Source of the DNA: Acanthaster planci
Taxonomy: Eukaryota > Echinodermata > Asteroidea > Valvatida > Acanthasteridae
Direction: 5' to 3'
Assembly: GCF_001949145.1 (NCBI RefSeq)
Contig: NW_019091362.1
Span: 11,257,948-11,317,947, forward strand
Length of the DNA stretch: 60,000 nt
Shown: in pieces, positions 25,069 to 37,989 of the stretch
How the letters are laid out: each line of letters opens with the position of its first letter
How positions within the stretch are numbered: position 1 is the stretch's first letter
Translations under genes and position numbers: made by a program
The notes under the pieces: model-generated
The model's input: the letters and a program-made list of their open reading frames with translations, nothing else
Databases searched by the model: none
What the model was told of the DNA's origin: nothing

Positions 25069-27554
25069 TAATACATGTACATGTAAGCCTCCACTATAGG
25101 CAAAGATGACTGGCAGTGTTGCACAGCTTCACATGAACTGTTACACAATTTTTTTTGGAAATTCTTGACCTTGCATTTTGCAGATTCTTGATTACGTACA
25201 TGTACACATGACGACGGATGTGTATTTTGCTCTGTCCCACCTTTCTCAAGAGGTTTTCATCCTAAAAACAAACAGCCATTCATTAACCCTAAAAGAGCCC
25301 CGAGGGGGGCAAAATCTACCTTTAGTAGTTTTAGAGTAACTCTGCACAGTCATTTTGACACCAATGTTGTGAAAATCAAACATACACGTACAATGTACCG
25401 TTCTTGCATTCTTGCAAAGTGCACGTTTTTCCCCCAGATGGGTCAGTCAAAAAGGTATACTTTTTCCACTGTGGTGCTCGATGCAGGTGGGCAGGCATGC
25501 ATGTAACCCTGAACTTCAAATAACTGTTAACAAAACTACACATTTACATCTGACAGAGTTCAATCTTCACATCTACAATGGTAAGGAGTGTCTGTACATG
25601 GACATGCATGCCAAGTTCACAAAAAATCAAGAGGACATGGGGGGGAGTGGAATCCCCCTACTGAAAACTGGGCCAAAGTACATGTAACCTTGCTCTTTTA
25701 GGATTAAGCAATTTTGAGGGAAAGAGCAAATGGTTACAAGGATAAACTTTACTCATTTTAATATAATTTTAATGAGGCAACAGTCACATTTTGCAAAAGA
25801 AGTTAAACAGTGTAGCATTTTGTGATTTGATCAGAAAGAAATTTCATAATGTTATTTTCATATGTTGTATAAAATTCTGCAGCAGTTTTTCCTCACAAAA
25901 AAGTTTCAAAATCTTTACAAGGTAGAAGAAATGAATATTTGACTAACAGGTAAGAAAGTGTACATGTACTTGTATGTTCTGGACATCATTTTCCAAGTGT
26001 ATCTTGACCCAATTTCAAGCCAAACTGTGAACACAACCCAAGCTCCCAGATGCCATTTCCCACTGTCTGCATATAAATTTGTGGATATTCTGTAAATATT
26101 CTGCTGCATCTACATATATTTGCTTTAACCTTAACAATGAACAAAATCCTCCATTTTTTTCACACATCCAAAAGAAGTACAGTGTACATGTACATTAAAG
26201 ATTTACGTCAAGAAATGAAAGCCCTGTGATACATTTGACCACATTTTAAAAGAAAGTTCAAGCAAAATTGCACCACTGTTGGTTACAGTAAATTCAGCTC
26301 GGTGAGTCAGCATCTATGTGCTGACTTTATTATGTACATCTATTCCAATTGAGCATGACTGTCGTATGCGCGATTGGGCCACGCAGGGCGTACATGTACA
26401 TCTCATGTTGAAAGCCCCCCCCCCGATGCAACGGGACAGCAGACCAGTCCAATGCAAGATGGGATGGCGTGCCATGCATACGTCTCATTCCATAAATAAT
26501 TCTGTGAGTTGCTTATGCTGCGTTGCACCTTACAGTGCGCACCTGCTTAACAAACCCTATGGGTATGAGTCACAGTTGTTTCGGAATGCTGGGCAAGGCT
26601 GCACATGATAATGCATCATGTGATGTGTTTCAAAGTTAACTGGTCTTGAGATTGCCTCCTCTTCCCCTCCCCTTCTCCCCCCTCCCCACTGGAGATTGAG
26701 TCTTCTCTTGCAACAAGATACTTGGTAATACTGCAGCAGATGGGGGGGGGAGGATAGGATACATTCCGATTTGATTTAAGGTTAAGTACACCAAAGTGTG
26801 AAGTCCGAAGTGTGAGCTGAACTCAAAATTACTTCATTGGCATCTAGCAACGAGCAAATTTTGCCACTCAAATCCTAATTATCAACGATAACATTTCAAC
26901 TTGACTTGGGCTGGCAATTTTATGCTACACGTAGAGCTATTTTTATCTTAATGAATAAAGTTTTTTATTAGGCCTGGTGGGTGAGACAACTCTTGACATT
27001 TCATAGTACATGTACAAGAACATGTACTGGTACATATCAGCACATGTAAGCTACATGTATGTGGTTGAACAATGTGAATTTTACAAAATTGTCATGCACT
27101 GCACAGACACATGGCAACTGAGCTTAAATGGGGTTTAGTTTAAATCTTTGTCTCATTTGGGATGTCATTTGCAGCTGTACCCAGGTTGGTGCCAATTTTG
27201 CTTGTTTTTGTACATGTAGGCCTACTGTATAATGTACATGTACATGTGGGTATAGTTCCATTTTTCTTTTCTTTAAATTGGTGCTGAGAACCAGTAAAAT
27301 GCATTTTGAAACCTTTTATGTTTTCATAACCTTGATGATCCATGAAAAGCAAACTTATGCAAGACTGTATGTTACAATACAGTTCATGTACAAGTTTGAG
27401 TCTGCATACTGTGTCATGGAGAACTGAGCTTACAGGTACGTGACTTCAAGATTACAGGCACAAGTACATGTACATATATAGGTACAGTGCAACCTCTACA
27501 CTTGTTGGTGAAGGGAGAGGTTCCTACCAGAAAATGGAAGGGGTGTGGGCAGGG

Positions 27555-27640
27555 CCTCATTTGGAATTGAACTAGGTAGAACCTGTCCAATCCAGTGAAC
27601 AGGAAGTTGTGGGTTCGAGTCCCACCCAATATGTTGCAAC
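27555..27640 (+). repeat. tRNA-like / SINE-type fragment
   Basis: A perfect pol III B box, GGTTCGAGTCC (27,612-27,622), lies within a T-arm-like hairpin GTGGG-loop-CCCAC (27,609-27,625). The upstream part could be folded only roughly, and an A box and a proper 7-nt anticodon loop were not found. More likely a degraded tRNA-derived SINE head or tRNA pseudogene than a functional tRNA. Confidence 0.45.
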
Positions 27641-29896
27641 GTGGAGACTTTCAAATGAATACATTTTGTTCTGAGCTTCAATGGCGTACAAGACTAACAG
27701 CTTTGATGTTCACACTCTCATTCCCAATTTCACTACTACAAATTGCATAAAAAGGTCTGGAGAAAAGAGGGGGGCACGCCAAACAAAAGTCACTGGTATT
27801 TCATCACCACACCAATCATCAAACTGTATGCCCTCCTATAACAGGCTGTACAACAGGTAGGCCTATGTGAAATTACGATCCACTCATAACATCATGACAT
27901 ACATGTACATACTGTACATGTACCATATCCTCATTCTGTGGCACCATACCTGTAAATGTACAAGTTCATTCTGCTCCGGCCGCATGGTTGTAGCAATGGT
28001 CAGTACTGTTCTCGACTACAAGATAAAAGTACACCAAATACGAAGGTCTGACATAGGTACCGGTACAGGCCAGCCTTTCCCGGGCTTGTATGCGCTTCGC
28101 ATGGGTGGCCAAAGCATAGCAAAATCTGTTGCCCTGGATCAGCGGACAAAGCTATTGCCAATCCTGTAAATGGTCTTTGAATTTGGGGGAGGGGGGATGA
28201 ATAGGCTGAACCATACCTTGAACCCTCTACTTGTGCACAAGTAAGCACCGACCTGTGAAAAGTGGGTAATCTGCAGCACAATGCAGTATCACAATAGGTA
28301 TGTACTGTACATGTACCATACAGGCCACCTGCAAGATTCTGTATTCAGCCCCCGTGACTCTGGGAAACTTCACTTTGAAATCCTGTGGAAAATCAACTAG
28401 TGCCTGGGTCCAGGGAGTGACCTGTATTTTCTGACCTTTGCCTGTGTCGTGTCAAAAAAGTGTTGGGAGCAGGAATTTGTTTAACTATTACATGTAGGCA
28501 GTGCTTCTCCACACATCTTGCCACATGAATAATGGTTGAAAAATTGGCCTTTTGGAGATGCTGGAACAATACAATGTACATACATGTATGCTTACACCAG
28601 TAAATTGACTTTTTTCATTTTGAAAATGGAGATAGGTCTGCTTAATTATTCATTCCAAGTCAGGCAAATTTAGCTGTGAATCTGTTCATTTCCCTTTAGT
28701 TATTTTTTGTTTACAAACATACAAAAAAATTAAGGATTTAAATTAAGAGATTTAAATCTAGTAATTCGATTAAACCACACACTGACACGCAATAACCACC
28801 TTCAACCCAATAACCACCTTCAACGTCTGAGCCCAAGTGGAATATATGGTATGCAGTGCAGCATCTGCCTTCAAGTAAATGGTGGCATGGGCAAAGTACC
28901 TTAAACAAGGCTTTAAATTTCGTCAAAATTAGAGGGCAAAGACTTTGTTATCCAAGGACCAGTGAGTGAAAATCACAATACACATGTGCTGGGTACATGT
29001 AGGCTCCCTACATGTATGTGTCCTTATTTTATTTTCTACAGGTACATGTACATGGTTCAAAAAGCTACTGTAGTAAGTTACAAAAAGCAGTCTCAGAACA
29101 GTAATTCTGCTTGTGATCCAGCTCCATCGCAATGAATAGAGTAGCGACTCTGGCTTGATTAAAATCAACTGTACTGAAAGCACTTTTACTGGTTTTGGTT
29201 TCCCAACATGATGATTGACATTTCTAATCCCAATAGAAAGTGAGGTGGGGCAGAAAAAACTTTGATAAAAGGTGGTACATGTATGCACTTTTTGCAAGCC
29301 CCCAATGGAATTGCGAAATAACCAATGCCTGTATTTTAGCTGTATGCCTCAAGTTAATCACATTAAATTAAATAATGATTATAACAGGTAAATCATTTTA
29401 AAAATTCATGAATTCAATAAAAAAAGCTTTTGTAAATCTGAACAAGTGGCTTGAACAGAACAAAAAAATTCTGCCAACCGAGCTTGTATGTACACGTAAT
29501 TTATAAATGTACCACATGCACCCTTATTTCTTATCAATCCAGTAGGTACTGAAGGGGTCACTGTGGGTACATGTATGTCTCATTTTAAAATCTGGAAAAA
29601 TTACAAAACAATTTTAAAACGGAGAAAAAATTAATATTTTTGTACTTTGGAAACATCATTATGTCGATTTGAATGTAAATCGGTAATTTAAAGAAATCAC
29701 TTGATAGTCTAAACAGTCCAAAATCCTCTGATATTAATATGATTTTGCATTGTACACCTTAAGGGGTTAGGCATGTTAGGGTTAAATCATGGTTTAACTC
29801 AGTAATTTACACTGACATGATTTAAATCAGGCAACCCTGAATGAATGGGTGATGTTGGAGGTGGCATCCCACAAAAAATCTTTAGTGAGGCAGTAC

Positions 29897-30571
29897 TTAA
29901 GCCATGTTCCCATTGGGCTTTTTCTTCCGCGGGCATGCGGAAACTTACCGCGATATTTCTTCGTGCCAATCTACCGCCCATTCCGACATGGACTATTTTT
30001 TAACCATAACAGAATGTTTATTTGCTGTGCTGGGCCTAATAAGACCAGCTGATTACATTGTCTGCACTGTAAAAATCATGATGAAATCGGCAAGATCTGA
30101 CAAAAATAAAGACAAAATCAGAAGAATCCCACCAAATCTGCCACAAAGATGATGAACCTGTACAGGAAAAGCCCCATACACAATGTGTGTAAAGCTATAT
30201 CCAGGCACGCTTCACTGTGTGTGCACGACATGCTGCTGTACTGTATGCATATAGCTGGAGACTGGGAACCATACAACCATTTTCGCGTGCCTGCTATCAA
30301 CCTCCGTGAAGGCAGTAGTCTGGTTTGTATGTTTAGCATGGTCGCAGTCAATTTACATTGTATGGTACATGTAACTGTTCCCATTGGACTTTTTTGTGCC
30401 CCTGTTAACTTACCGTGGCTACGCAGAAATCTGAGACCTTTTTGGCCTGTTAGTTTTACATCGTGACAACGGTAAGTTGACAGGGACGTTAGTTTACTGC
30501 GAGTTTCCACTGGATTTAATTTTGCAATTCTACAGGAAAGATGTGCTAAGTTAACCAAAAAAAGTCCAATG
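29897..30571. mobile_element. Family A repeat, copy 3 (right tip lost)
   Basis: Starts TTAAGCCATGTTCCCATTGG and runs colinear with copy 1 to the inner part of the right TIR (AAAAAAAGTCCAATG), where it stops. At 30,366-30,373 it carries TACATGTA. Compared with copy 1 (TGTGGAAACTGTTCCC near 2,530) it has six extra bases, TACATG, showing a unit gained within an older repeat. Confidence 0.75.
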
Positions 30572-30950
30572 CAGAGCGAGAAATTACGGTTGGACATCGG
30601 ACATTTTCCGAGCACTTAATGCCTTTGTCAAAACAAAATCAAAGATGCTCGGACAAATTGTCCGACCAACATATCAATAACACCTCTTAAAATATCAACA
30701 CAATATATGGGATTATGGCGTCTGATTTATTTTTAGTTTTGTGAATTACGCCCAAGGTATTCATCAGGGCTGATCGCTCATCACCGGCCCATGTCACCTA
30801 GCACCATGCGTGTATATACTTTACTTACACAGACTAGTCAATGCAGCATGATGCAACCTTGTCCCAAGTTGTTACTTTATTTCCAATCCAGAGTAGCCAT
30901 GCTGCTTGACTCCATGGAGATGAGGTTGTGAGTAGTGGAATTCGCACATT

Positions 30951-31012
30951 AGACTGGTTCCCATTCCTACATAGTCTCCTACTGAATGTAGGACCAGCAC
31001 GGGAACCAGTCT
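30951..31012. repeat. 62-bp AGACTGGTTCCC palindrome
   Basis: A perfect 12-bp terminal inverted repeat AGACTGGTTCCC/GGGAACCAGTCT surrounds an inner inverted pair CCTACAT/ATGTAGG. It is related to 13,776-13,838. Confidence 0.6.
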
Positions 31013-31394
31013 GTGTGTGTGCGCATGCTTTAAATTGTGTGCACGTGTGAAAGTGCTTTCATTCCGTCTTGTATGTGGTACGTGTTGTTTTTAGTTTCGT
31101 TACAGTACGGTATCTTTTTAGGATATTTGTTTTTCAGTATTTTGCTTACAAAAAACAGTCTAAGGATATTTGTTTTAATGTTCACATCATATCATTTGGG
31201 ACACTCAGGTTGAAAATGACCAGACCAGGGTAAAAGTAGAGCAGTATCACTGATAAAAGAACTGAGACATTGTTTAACAAATATTTGACCTATTTGTGTG
31301 TGTGTGTGTGTTTATCCTAATGTTTTCATTTTATTTCTTTTACACTTAATTGTACTGCCATATCTTTGTCCCTATTGACCTTTTCGTAAAAACT

Positions 31395-31551
31395 TAACAC
31401 TGGTTTGTGGTTGGTCTCGGTCTCAGTCTCAGATGTCGTCGTGGTCTCGGTCTCGACCTGCAAAAGTCTCGGTCTTGAAGTCCTGGTCTTGGTCTTGAAG
31501 GAGTAGGTCTCGGTCTTGGTTTCGGATATCAAGGTCTCGGATACAACACTG
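31395..31551 (-). mobile_element. hAT-like terminus with GGTCTCGGTCT array
   Basis: Ends at 31,551 with, as reverse complement, CAGTGTTGTATCCGAGACC. The adjoining ~150 bp is a degenerate array of GGTCTCGGTCT/GGTCTTGG motifs in one direction. The opposite terminus was not found, so this is a truncated element or a lone end. Confidence 0.5.
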
Positions 31552-31619
31552 ATACAGGTACATGTATTTCAGCCCAGCTAGCTCATGTTTAATTCCACAT
31601 TAACAAGTGTGGCAGATAA

Positions 31620-32012
31620 GAAGAGCTGAGTACACCAAGGGACCTTCCATGGCCTCGGGAAATGCTTCCTGACTTGGCCACTGTCGCCACAAGTTTGCCC
31701 AAGTGCATTATGCAGAGCATGCACCAGAGACACCGTAACAAGCTACGGGGATCGGAGAGCAAGCTGAAGTACATGAATGTCTGCTTCGCAGAACGTATGG
31801 TAAAAGAAAACTGGAATACTTTCAGGAGGCACTGCCGAGGGGACAGGGGTGCCATGCCATTTCTTTTCTACATGCAATCTGCACTAGTTTATTCCCTCGC
31901 TACCCAGTACATGGTACACTGCCGAATAAAAAGCAATTTATTCCCGATGAAATTCACATGCATGAGTGACAATGCCGTCTACATGTACTTAACACTGCCT
32001 TTAGATTCATGA
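31620..32012 (+). other. Unassigned open frame with coding-like start
   Basis: A 131-codon stop-to-stop frame (TAA at 31,617-31,619). Its first 80 codons read like a basic protein: it starts EELSTPRDLPWPREM and later contains MQSMHQRHRNKLRGSESKLK and MVKENWNTFRRHCRGD. The last third drifts into repeat-like peptide. No family is recognised. It could be a fragment of a transposon ORF or a processed pseudogene; no promoter or splice partner was assigned. Confidence 0.25.
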
Positions 32013-32244
32013 CTACAATAGTCCCCATTATAACTGCAAGTACCAAAGTATGGTAAATATTACAAAGGCAGGTCTGTACATGTAGGTGTGAAGATTGTAG
32101 AAGAGTAACCTAAAAACATGTACATGTACACTTGTATATACATGTAGGAAACCAAGGTTTCCAGTAGGGTTCAGAATTTTTTGCTTTGTAAAATTTAAAT
32201 TTTTGCTTTCTTCTCCTTTCTAAATTCACCATTTTTCTGCTCAT

Positions 32245-32795
32245 TTTTTCCACATGAATATACATCACCCCCAACTGCAGGTATTGTATATATGCAGAGA
32301 GTGTGGAGGACTTTGATGCATCATTCATACCAACTTAGGGCAATGGCTATTTCTTAACCATTCAATGATTTGCCTGGTGTCATATGCTAAAAGTACACAC
32401 ACAAATACCAGGCAAACTTCACTGTTGCACTGCACGTGCAATAACCAGTGAGGTTTGGTACCCAGACACAAGGGTATTTTACAATTTATTTGTGTACGCA
32501 TTTCCCTTGTGTAGAAAGATGCCCTGCTATTTGTACAGTGTGCTTTATACAAGCGAGTTAGTACATTTACATGTACGTAACATTGCAAAAAATCATTTTA
32601 CACCACATAGCTCTTTACTTTCTACCACCTTTTTTTATAGGCTTTTGTGAAGAGGCAAGAACAAATCAAAGGTAAATTTGCTGACTGGTATTCTTGGCCA
32701 CAAAAAACAGACACTTTTATTTCAAGAAAAAAGTACCTGTCCATCAGGCAATTTGTCCCTAATTTTTACATGCCCATAAGAAGAAATTACCGTTA
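32245..32795 (-). repeat. Family D repeat, copy 2 (inverted)
   Basis: Reverse-complement counterpart of 22,660-23,300. It lacks the nested TTAA element and some ACATGTA bases. Just outside its right end is a palindrome AGGCCTCGAGGCCT (32,801-32,814). Confidence 0.7.
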
Positions 32796-34279
32796 ATGAT
32801 GAGGCCTCGAGGCCTAGTAACAAATAGAAGCTGTTTTTGTATTCATTCTACATAACTTCAAGCAATTATCTTCTTTTTTTGTTTTCTGTCTTATTTTATT
32901 TTCCCCCACTAACAAGCATTCTCTGCGTCCTACTCCGAATTCCACGATTTCCACAGATTTTCTGCTAAGGGGAGAACTCTGGACACTGGTTTAATACGTT
33001 GCTTACTCATTATGGTGAAAATTGACAGAGAAAAAAAAAGCAAACATGCACTAATGAAAGTTGGATTAGTTATGACATACGTATACATGTATATAAGACT
33101 GAATGGTATGGTGAATAGGAGAAATGGAAATAAACATCTTTTAAAAACATTTGCTGTCTGGAGTCTTCTCTAACATGCAAAGACAGTCCTAACAAAAACA
33201 GAATCAGAAACATGAATACACCCAACATACATGTACGTGTACATGTTTAGAAAAGTCTCATATAGTGGAAAGCTGAAGGCAATTGGTCCCACCTCCTCAA
33301 CTGGTTACATGTATGTCACTTTTGCTTCAAACTGCAATGAACATAGTGGCATTGGAATTGGACCACTCAAAGACATGTACCGGTACATCTCACAGATAAA
33401 CTGGACAAGGTTTCGGGCCATTTTTTGGAGGGCGGGGTATGGTTGATGTTGCCTGGCACCTAAGGATATTCTGTCTATATACATGTACATGCACATTGTA
33501 CTTGTACATATGTTCATGTAGGCTTCCTGGCAAATTGACCAGTGGTCAACAAATGGTTACTAATCTAATTAGACCTAGCAAATCTAGTTTTTATGAGAGG
33601 GGGCAAAAGAAATACAAATATGGAACTCTACTGCATTGGTAGTGTGGCAGTGTTTCATTTACATGTACACTGCACATGTAAAATTGTGCAACGAAGCATA
33701 ATGTGGAAGAATTATCTGGTGCATCCATTGTACACTGTAGTAAATCGTTAATTAATGAACAAACCAGAGTGCACCTTTACATACACAGCAGTGACAATTT
33801 GGCCGACAGAAGAATTGACCATTTCAAAACTAGCTGATTTCAATTTTTGGCAAGTGGTAACTTTGACAGGCAAAGGAATAGGTACTGTAAGCTGTAGGCA
33901 AGATGGGAGAATCCTTATATTCCAGCCGCCATTCCCTCCTGCCTATAGTGTAGTGTCATTACACACACAAGGGTGAATCGATGAGTCAGAAAACCCAAAA
34001 GACATGAATGCGTGCACAGCCTGGCTTAATTCGCTCCCTAGATGAAGGCATGGTGTCACCAGTCGACTCAGGTGCTCAGATGAAGTGTCAACTGCTTTAC
34101 TGATTACAAATACGTGTTGTATAAATGTACCTGTACAGCATGCTCAAGTCGCGGAATGCTCCCCAAAGGTGAATAGGCAGCCCACACAGAAGTGTCCACA
34201 CTGCATGCCCTTTCTCTATAAGATGGAGAACTTAAGACATGTATTTGAAAACAAGTATATATGCTACCAATGGAAATAA

Positions 34280-34522
34280 TGTACACGTATCTCAAGCCTG
34301 CACCTGGACCGCAATTGTACTTGGCTAGAACAGGCCAGCCTGATAAAACACACTGAGCGAATCAACCCTGAAGTGCAACATTTTATAACAAAAGGGGTTG
34401 AATATTACACTGGAAGAGAATCACTTTTCTGCACTGCAAATGCGGCAAGGGCTCTCTGTCCAAATGGGGATTCCCTAACAGACGATATGTGTGAATTATG
34501 CAAGGAAGTCTGTTACTCATAA
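34280..34522 (+). other. Unassigned 80-codon open frame
   Basis: Open from a TAA (34,277-34,279) to TAA (34,520-34,522) with strikingly protein-like content. It includes RNCTWLEQASLIKHTERINP and GVEYYTGRESLF, and a cysteine-rich end, DDMCELCKEVCYS. No ATG start. Upstream, another frame reads TQKCPHCMPFLYKMENLRH (34,187-34,243), also cysteine-containing. It looks like remnants of one interrupted ORF, perhaps from a transposon. Not recognised. Confidence 0.3.
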
Positions 34523-35433
34523 AACAGAGGCTTGCTGTGTAATGTGACATCTTCCTGGTCTTACCTGTTTAGAAGGGTTTCAGGGCAGATCTTTGGACAA
34601 CCTGCAATATCCCAGAGAGGCACTCTTTTGGCTAACCATAAACGCTTCAAATTTATCAACTGAAGACAAATTTATATAGACACGGTTGCTTTTTCAAAAG
34701 GTGACTGAAGCCATGACTTTCCCTAAAGCATGGTTCAATTTGAAACTCACCGGATACTCAAGACAAGTGAACATGCCGCACTCACACAGCAAACCACTTG
34801 CATGTAATATCCTAATTGCAATTACTAGTGAATGAGGCCTGCTGACTGTGAACATGATGTACCACATGTATACATGTATGTACATCAGTCACAAGGTCAA
34901 AGAAAAGGTTTCTGCCTGTCTCTGATGTACCTTCACAAATCTGACCATGGACCAAGAAAAGGTCTGGTGATGACCTCCATACAACTAAACACAATCTGCA
35001 GTGAAGGTCCCCATCATATGGTTACAATAGAGGCCACTGTCCCAGCTGGTCAGTGATCTTGAAGAAACACCTAAATGTCCTGCAGCCCTGAATCATCACT
35101 GGTTCTTGGTAAACAGGTGTTTTTTCATGCCTCCGGGGGATAATGCCACAACTCAGAGCAATGAAACCTGCTATTTAAGAACATGTACTGTGCACATACA
35201 TGTACACACACACAACTATTGTCCTAGGAAGACAAAGATAAAGCACGTAACAGTACAGTAGAAATGGCACTACGGTGTAGTATCTGAACATCTGAATGCT
35301 AATGCAGCCTCTCATCCACACACCTTTTGTTACTGTTAGATTCTTGAGAGAATAAAAGCTCTGTTATTGACCAGCGATGCATACTAATAATACATCATGC
35401 ATGATAAAGCAGTTTTTTAATTTGAATACACTT

Positions 35434-37989
35434 TAGGCTTGGGCGGTATTGCCTTTTTCGATACCGTGGTATCCGTGAAAAAATTACCACGGTATTTACT
35501 AATACCGCGGTATTTATTGCAGAAGGCAATGATGTCATCAAAAAGTAGCGTCGATGCTGACATTCAATGGCAAAACACAAACAAAACTAGGGGCCAGCAT
35601 AAAGGGTTTTTTTAATGTCACAAAACCCCTAAACTTAATAAGTATTATAATTTATCTGTCCATTTGATGTCAAATAAATATCATTTATGTAAAAGAATAA
35701 AAAAAGGGTGTTATAAAAAATACCGATTCGTTGCTCTGTGATTCTTATGTGTGTGGTCACCTGTGTGCTGTGAAAATCTGCACGTGTACTACAGTCAAGT
35801 TGGTACTCGCTGAGACAGTGCGTTATTGTAATGATTATGTGCTCATTGTGCTGGTCACCAGTGGCTGCTTCTCTTAGTTGCGCCCTAACACTGCGCGTGT
35901 GCAATAGTAAGGTGGCTTCCAGAAAACTGCGGCGTGGCAGTCGACTCTTGCTATTACGAAATTGGTTGTAACAAATTCCGATCATAATAAACACAAATCT
36001 GTGGTCCCGGCGAAAATGTGCACATTTCTATGGGGAGAAAATCTGTTACAGCGAAATCGCTTTGTACAAAATTCCTGGTACAGTGGTACTACGAAAGGTT
36101 TTCGTGACTCCATTGCCCGAAAAACCATTGTTGATGACCGTTTTATAAAGTGTTTGCGAATCATGGTGGTGGAAACACATGCGCGGTGTACCACACTGGT
36201 TCCCGCCAGGCCGAACCATTGCCAATGAAGGCATGATGGAAATGCGGCAACCAGTCAATGTACAGTTTCTGCCAACTTGAAAAGGTCGTACGTTCCCCTA
36301 GTCGAATGCAGTTGCAAGTCGAAAAAACACTGTCATCACAAATTTTTCGGCAGGTTCATTCACAAAAATTAATCTCATGTCTGTGTTTGTGTTTCTGTGA
36401 GCGTGTTTCCACAAAATTTTCAGCCGCAACACCAGGCTTATCGCCCGCCCCTCCATTTGCATGCTTACAACGCGATATACAGACAGCATTTTCAGTTTCC
36501 TGTCGTCATGACATACAAAGTGCATGATTAAAAAATCAATATTTTACATTGATTACACAAACGCCAAAACAAAAATTCCCCCCCCCATTTCCCATAAAAA
36601 TACACCCGAATAAGACTTGCTTGACTATTCTCACATCACAAGAGTCCAACTAATCGCCCAACACTGAATTATTCATGTTGCTGCAAAAGATCTAGCGTAC
36701 CCACCAATGAGACTGTGTATTTTCATGACGTACATTTGGCAAGACACAGCTATCCAATCACAATATCCGTTCATGACATCATGCTTCTTTAGCAACCATC
36801 TCGCGTGCGGGCCGCCGCACCCCTGTGGGCGACTGAATACAGACTATCGATCACTTGTGTCTTGCAGTTAGTGTCAAAAATCAAAAGACAGACAACAAAT
36901 TTAACAAACAATGTCTCTCCATGACACAATTGTGTTGGAAAGACTGCTTACATGGATGGGGGCTTTAGTTGATGAGCCTTCACATTCTTGTACACACAGG
37001 CCTAGCTACATGTGCATGCAGGTTAGTTACTGTTCGATTCGTCGTCATCCAATGCGATTGAAAGTCTTTTAAAAATCCCTGGATCGAAGCTTTTACATGT
37101 ACATGTATTTGATTTTTTTTATTTCACATGTACATTAAACATGTCCTATGACAATGAAGTTTATTATTCTAAACACATCACAAGGTATTTGATTAATCAT
37201 AACCAAGAGATCTCTTTGATCAACCACGTTGTCCTCAATTTATTCAAGACAAACTGAAATACATGTACAAACAGTGACAAGTGAGGAATCAGGTTTTTTT
37301 GAGGTTGGAACGAATGTGGGAACAATAAAAAATGATCGTTGATTGCTGTGGATGTCGAATAGATGCAGATTTATGGAATCATTTTATAGTTTATAACACT
37401 CATTCCTGGCTTCAGTTAGATGGATTTTCACACTATACTTGTACATGTTGTAAATAAAGGACAAAAAAGACCCAAAGAGAGCACAAGGCTAGCACAGGGA
37501 GCTAGCAAGGAAAATAAAGTCCAGTGCGAACACGGAAGACTAGCTGATTTTTAGTTCCCAAGCTGTAGGGCTGTGATACATGTATGTGCCAGTGAGCAAT
37601 ACAATAAGCAATGTCTACAAGCTATTCCAAAACTGCAAACTCGACGGCGGCATGGGAAAACAAAACCTTGTGACAGGTGGGTTGATGGCTGCATGCGGAA
37701 GTATCACGTTACATGTACGTTTTATCTCCTCACCAAAAGAGACAATACAAACATGATGCTGGGTGACTGAAACCGGAAAGTATGCAGTCACCGGTTGTGG
37801 AAATAATTGTCTGTTTTCATCTTAAGAGGGTGGTAGGAACATTCTGAACAAATTAGCCAGAATACCGCAGTACTGAAATTCAATACCGAATTAGCCGGTA
37901 TTCCGGTATTCGTGGATTGTTAGTCGGTATTGTTCGGTATTAAAAGAGAACCGCAGTATTCGGTAATACCAAAATACCGCCCAAGCCAA
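35434..37989. mobile_element. hAT-like element, 2.56 kb, complete with target duplication
   Basis: The termini TAGGCTTGGGCGGTATT and (reverse complement) TTGGCTTGGGCGGTATT agree at 16 of 17 positions. Flanks are identical: ATACACTT at 35,426-35,433 and 37,990-37,997 (AATACACTT if nine bases are counted, as the element-side A is ambiguous). The subterminal regions carry repeated GGTATT/CCGCGGTATT/ATACCG motifs on both sides. The interior, about 2.4 kb, has no transposase-length frame; the longest open frames are about 120 codons and unrecognised. It is therefore a large non-autonomous hAT-type element, and the perfect duplication suggests fairly recent insertion. TACATGTA units occur inside near 37,097 and 37,261. 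Confidence 0.85.

Noticed and set aside
27609-27626. Functional tRNA gene
   Set aside because: Only the B box and T-arm are good; no acceptor stem, A box or 7-nt anticodon loop could be assembled.
28793-28825. Tandem AATAACCACCTTCAAC repeat as a structured element
   Set aside because: Only two units; ordinary local duplication.
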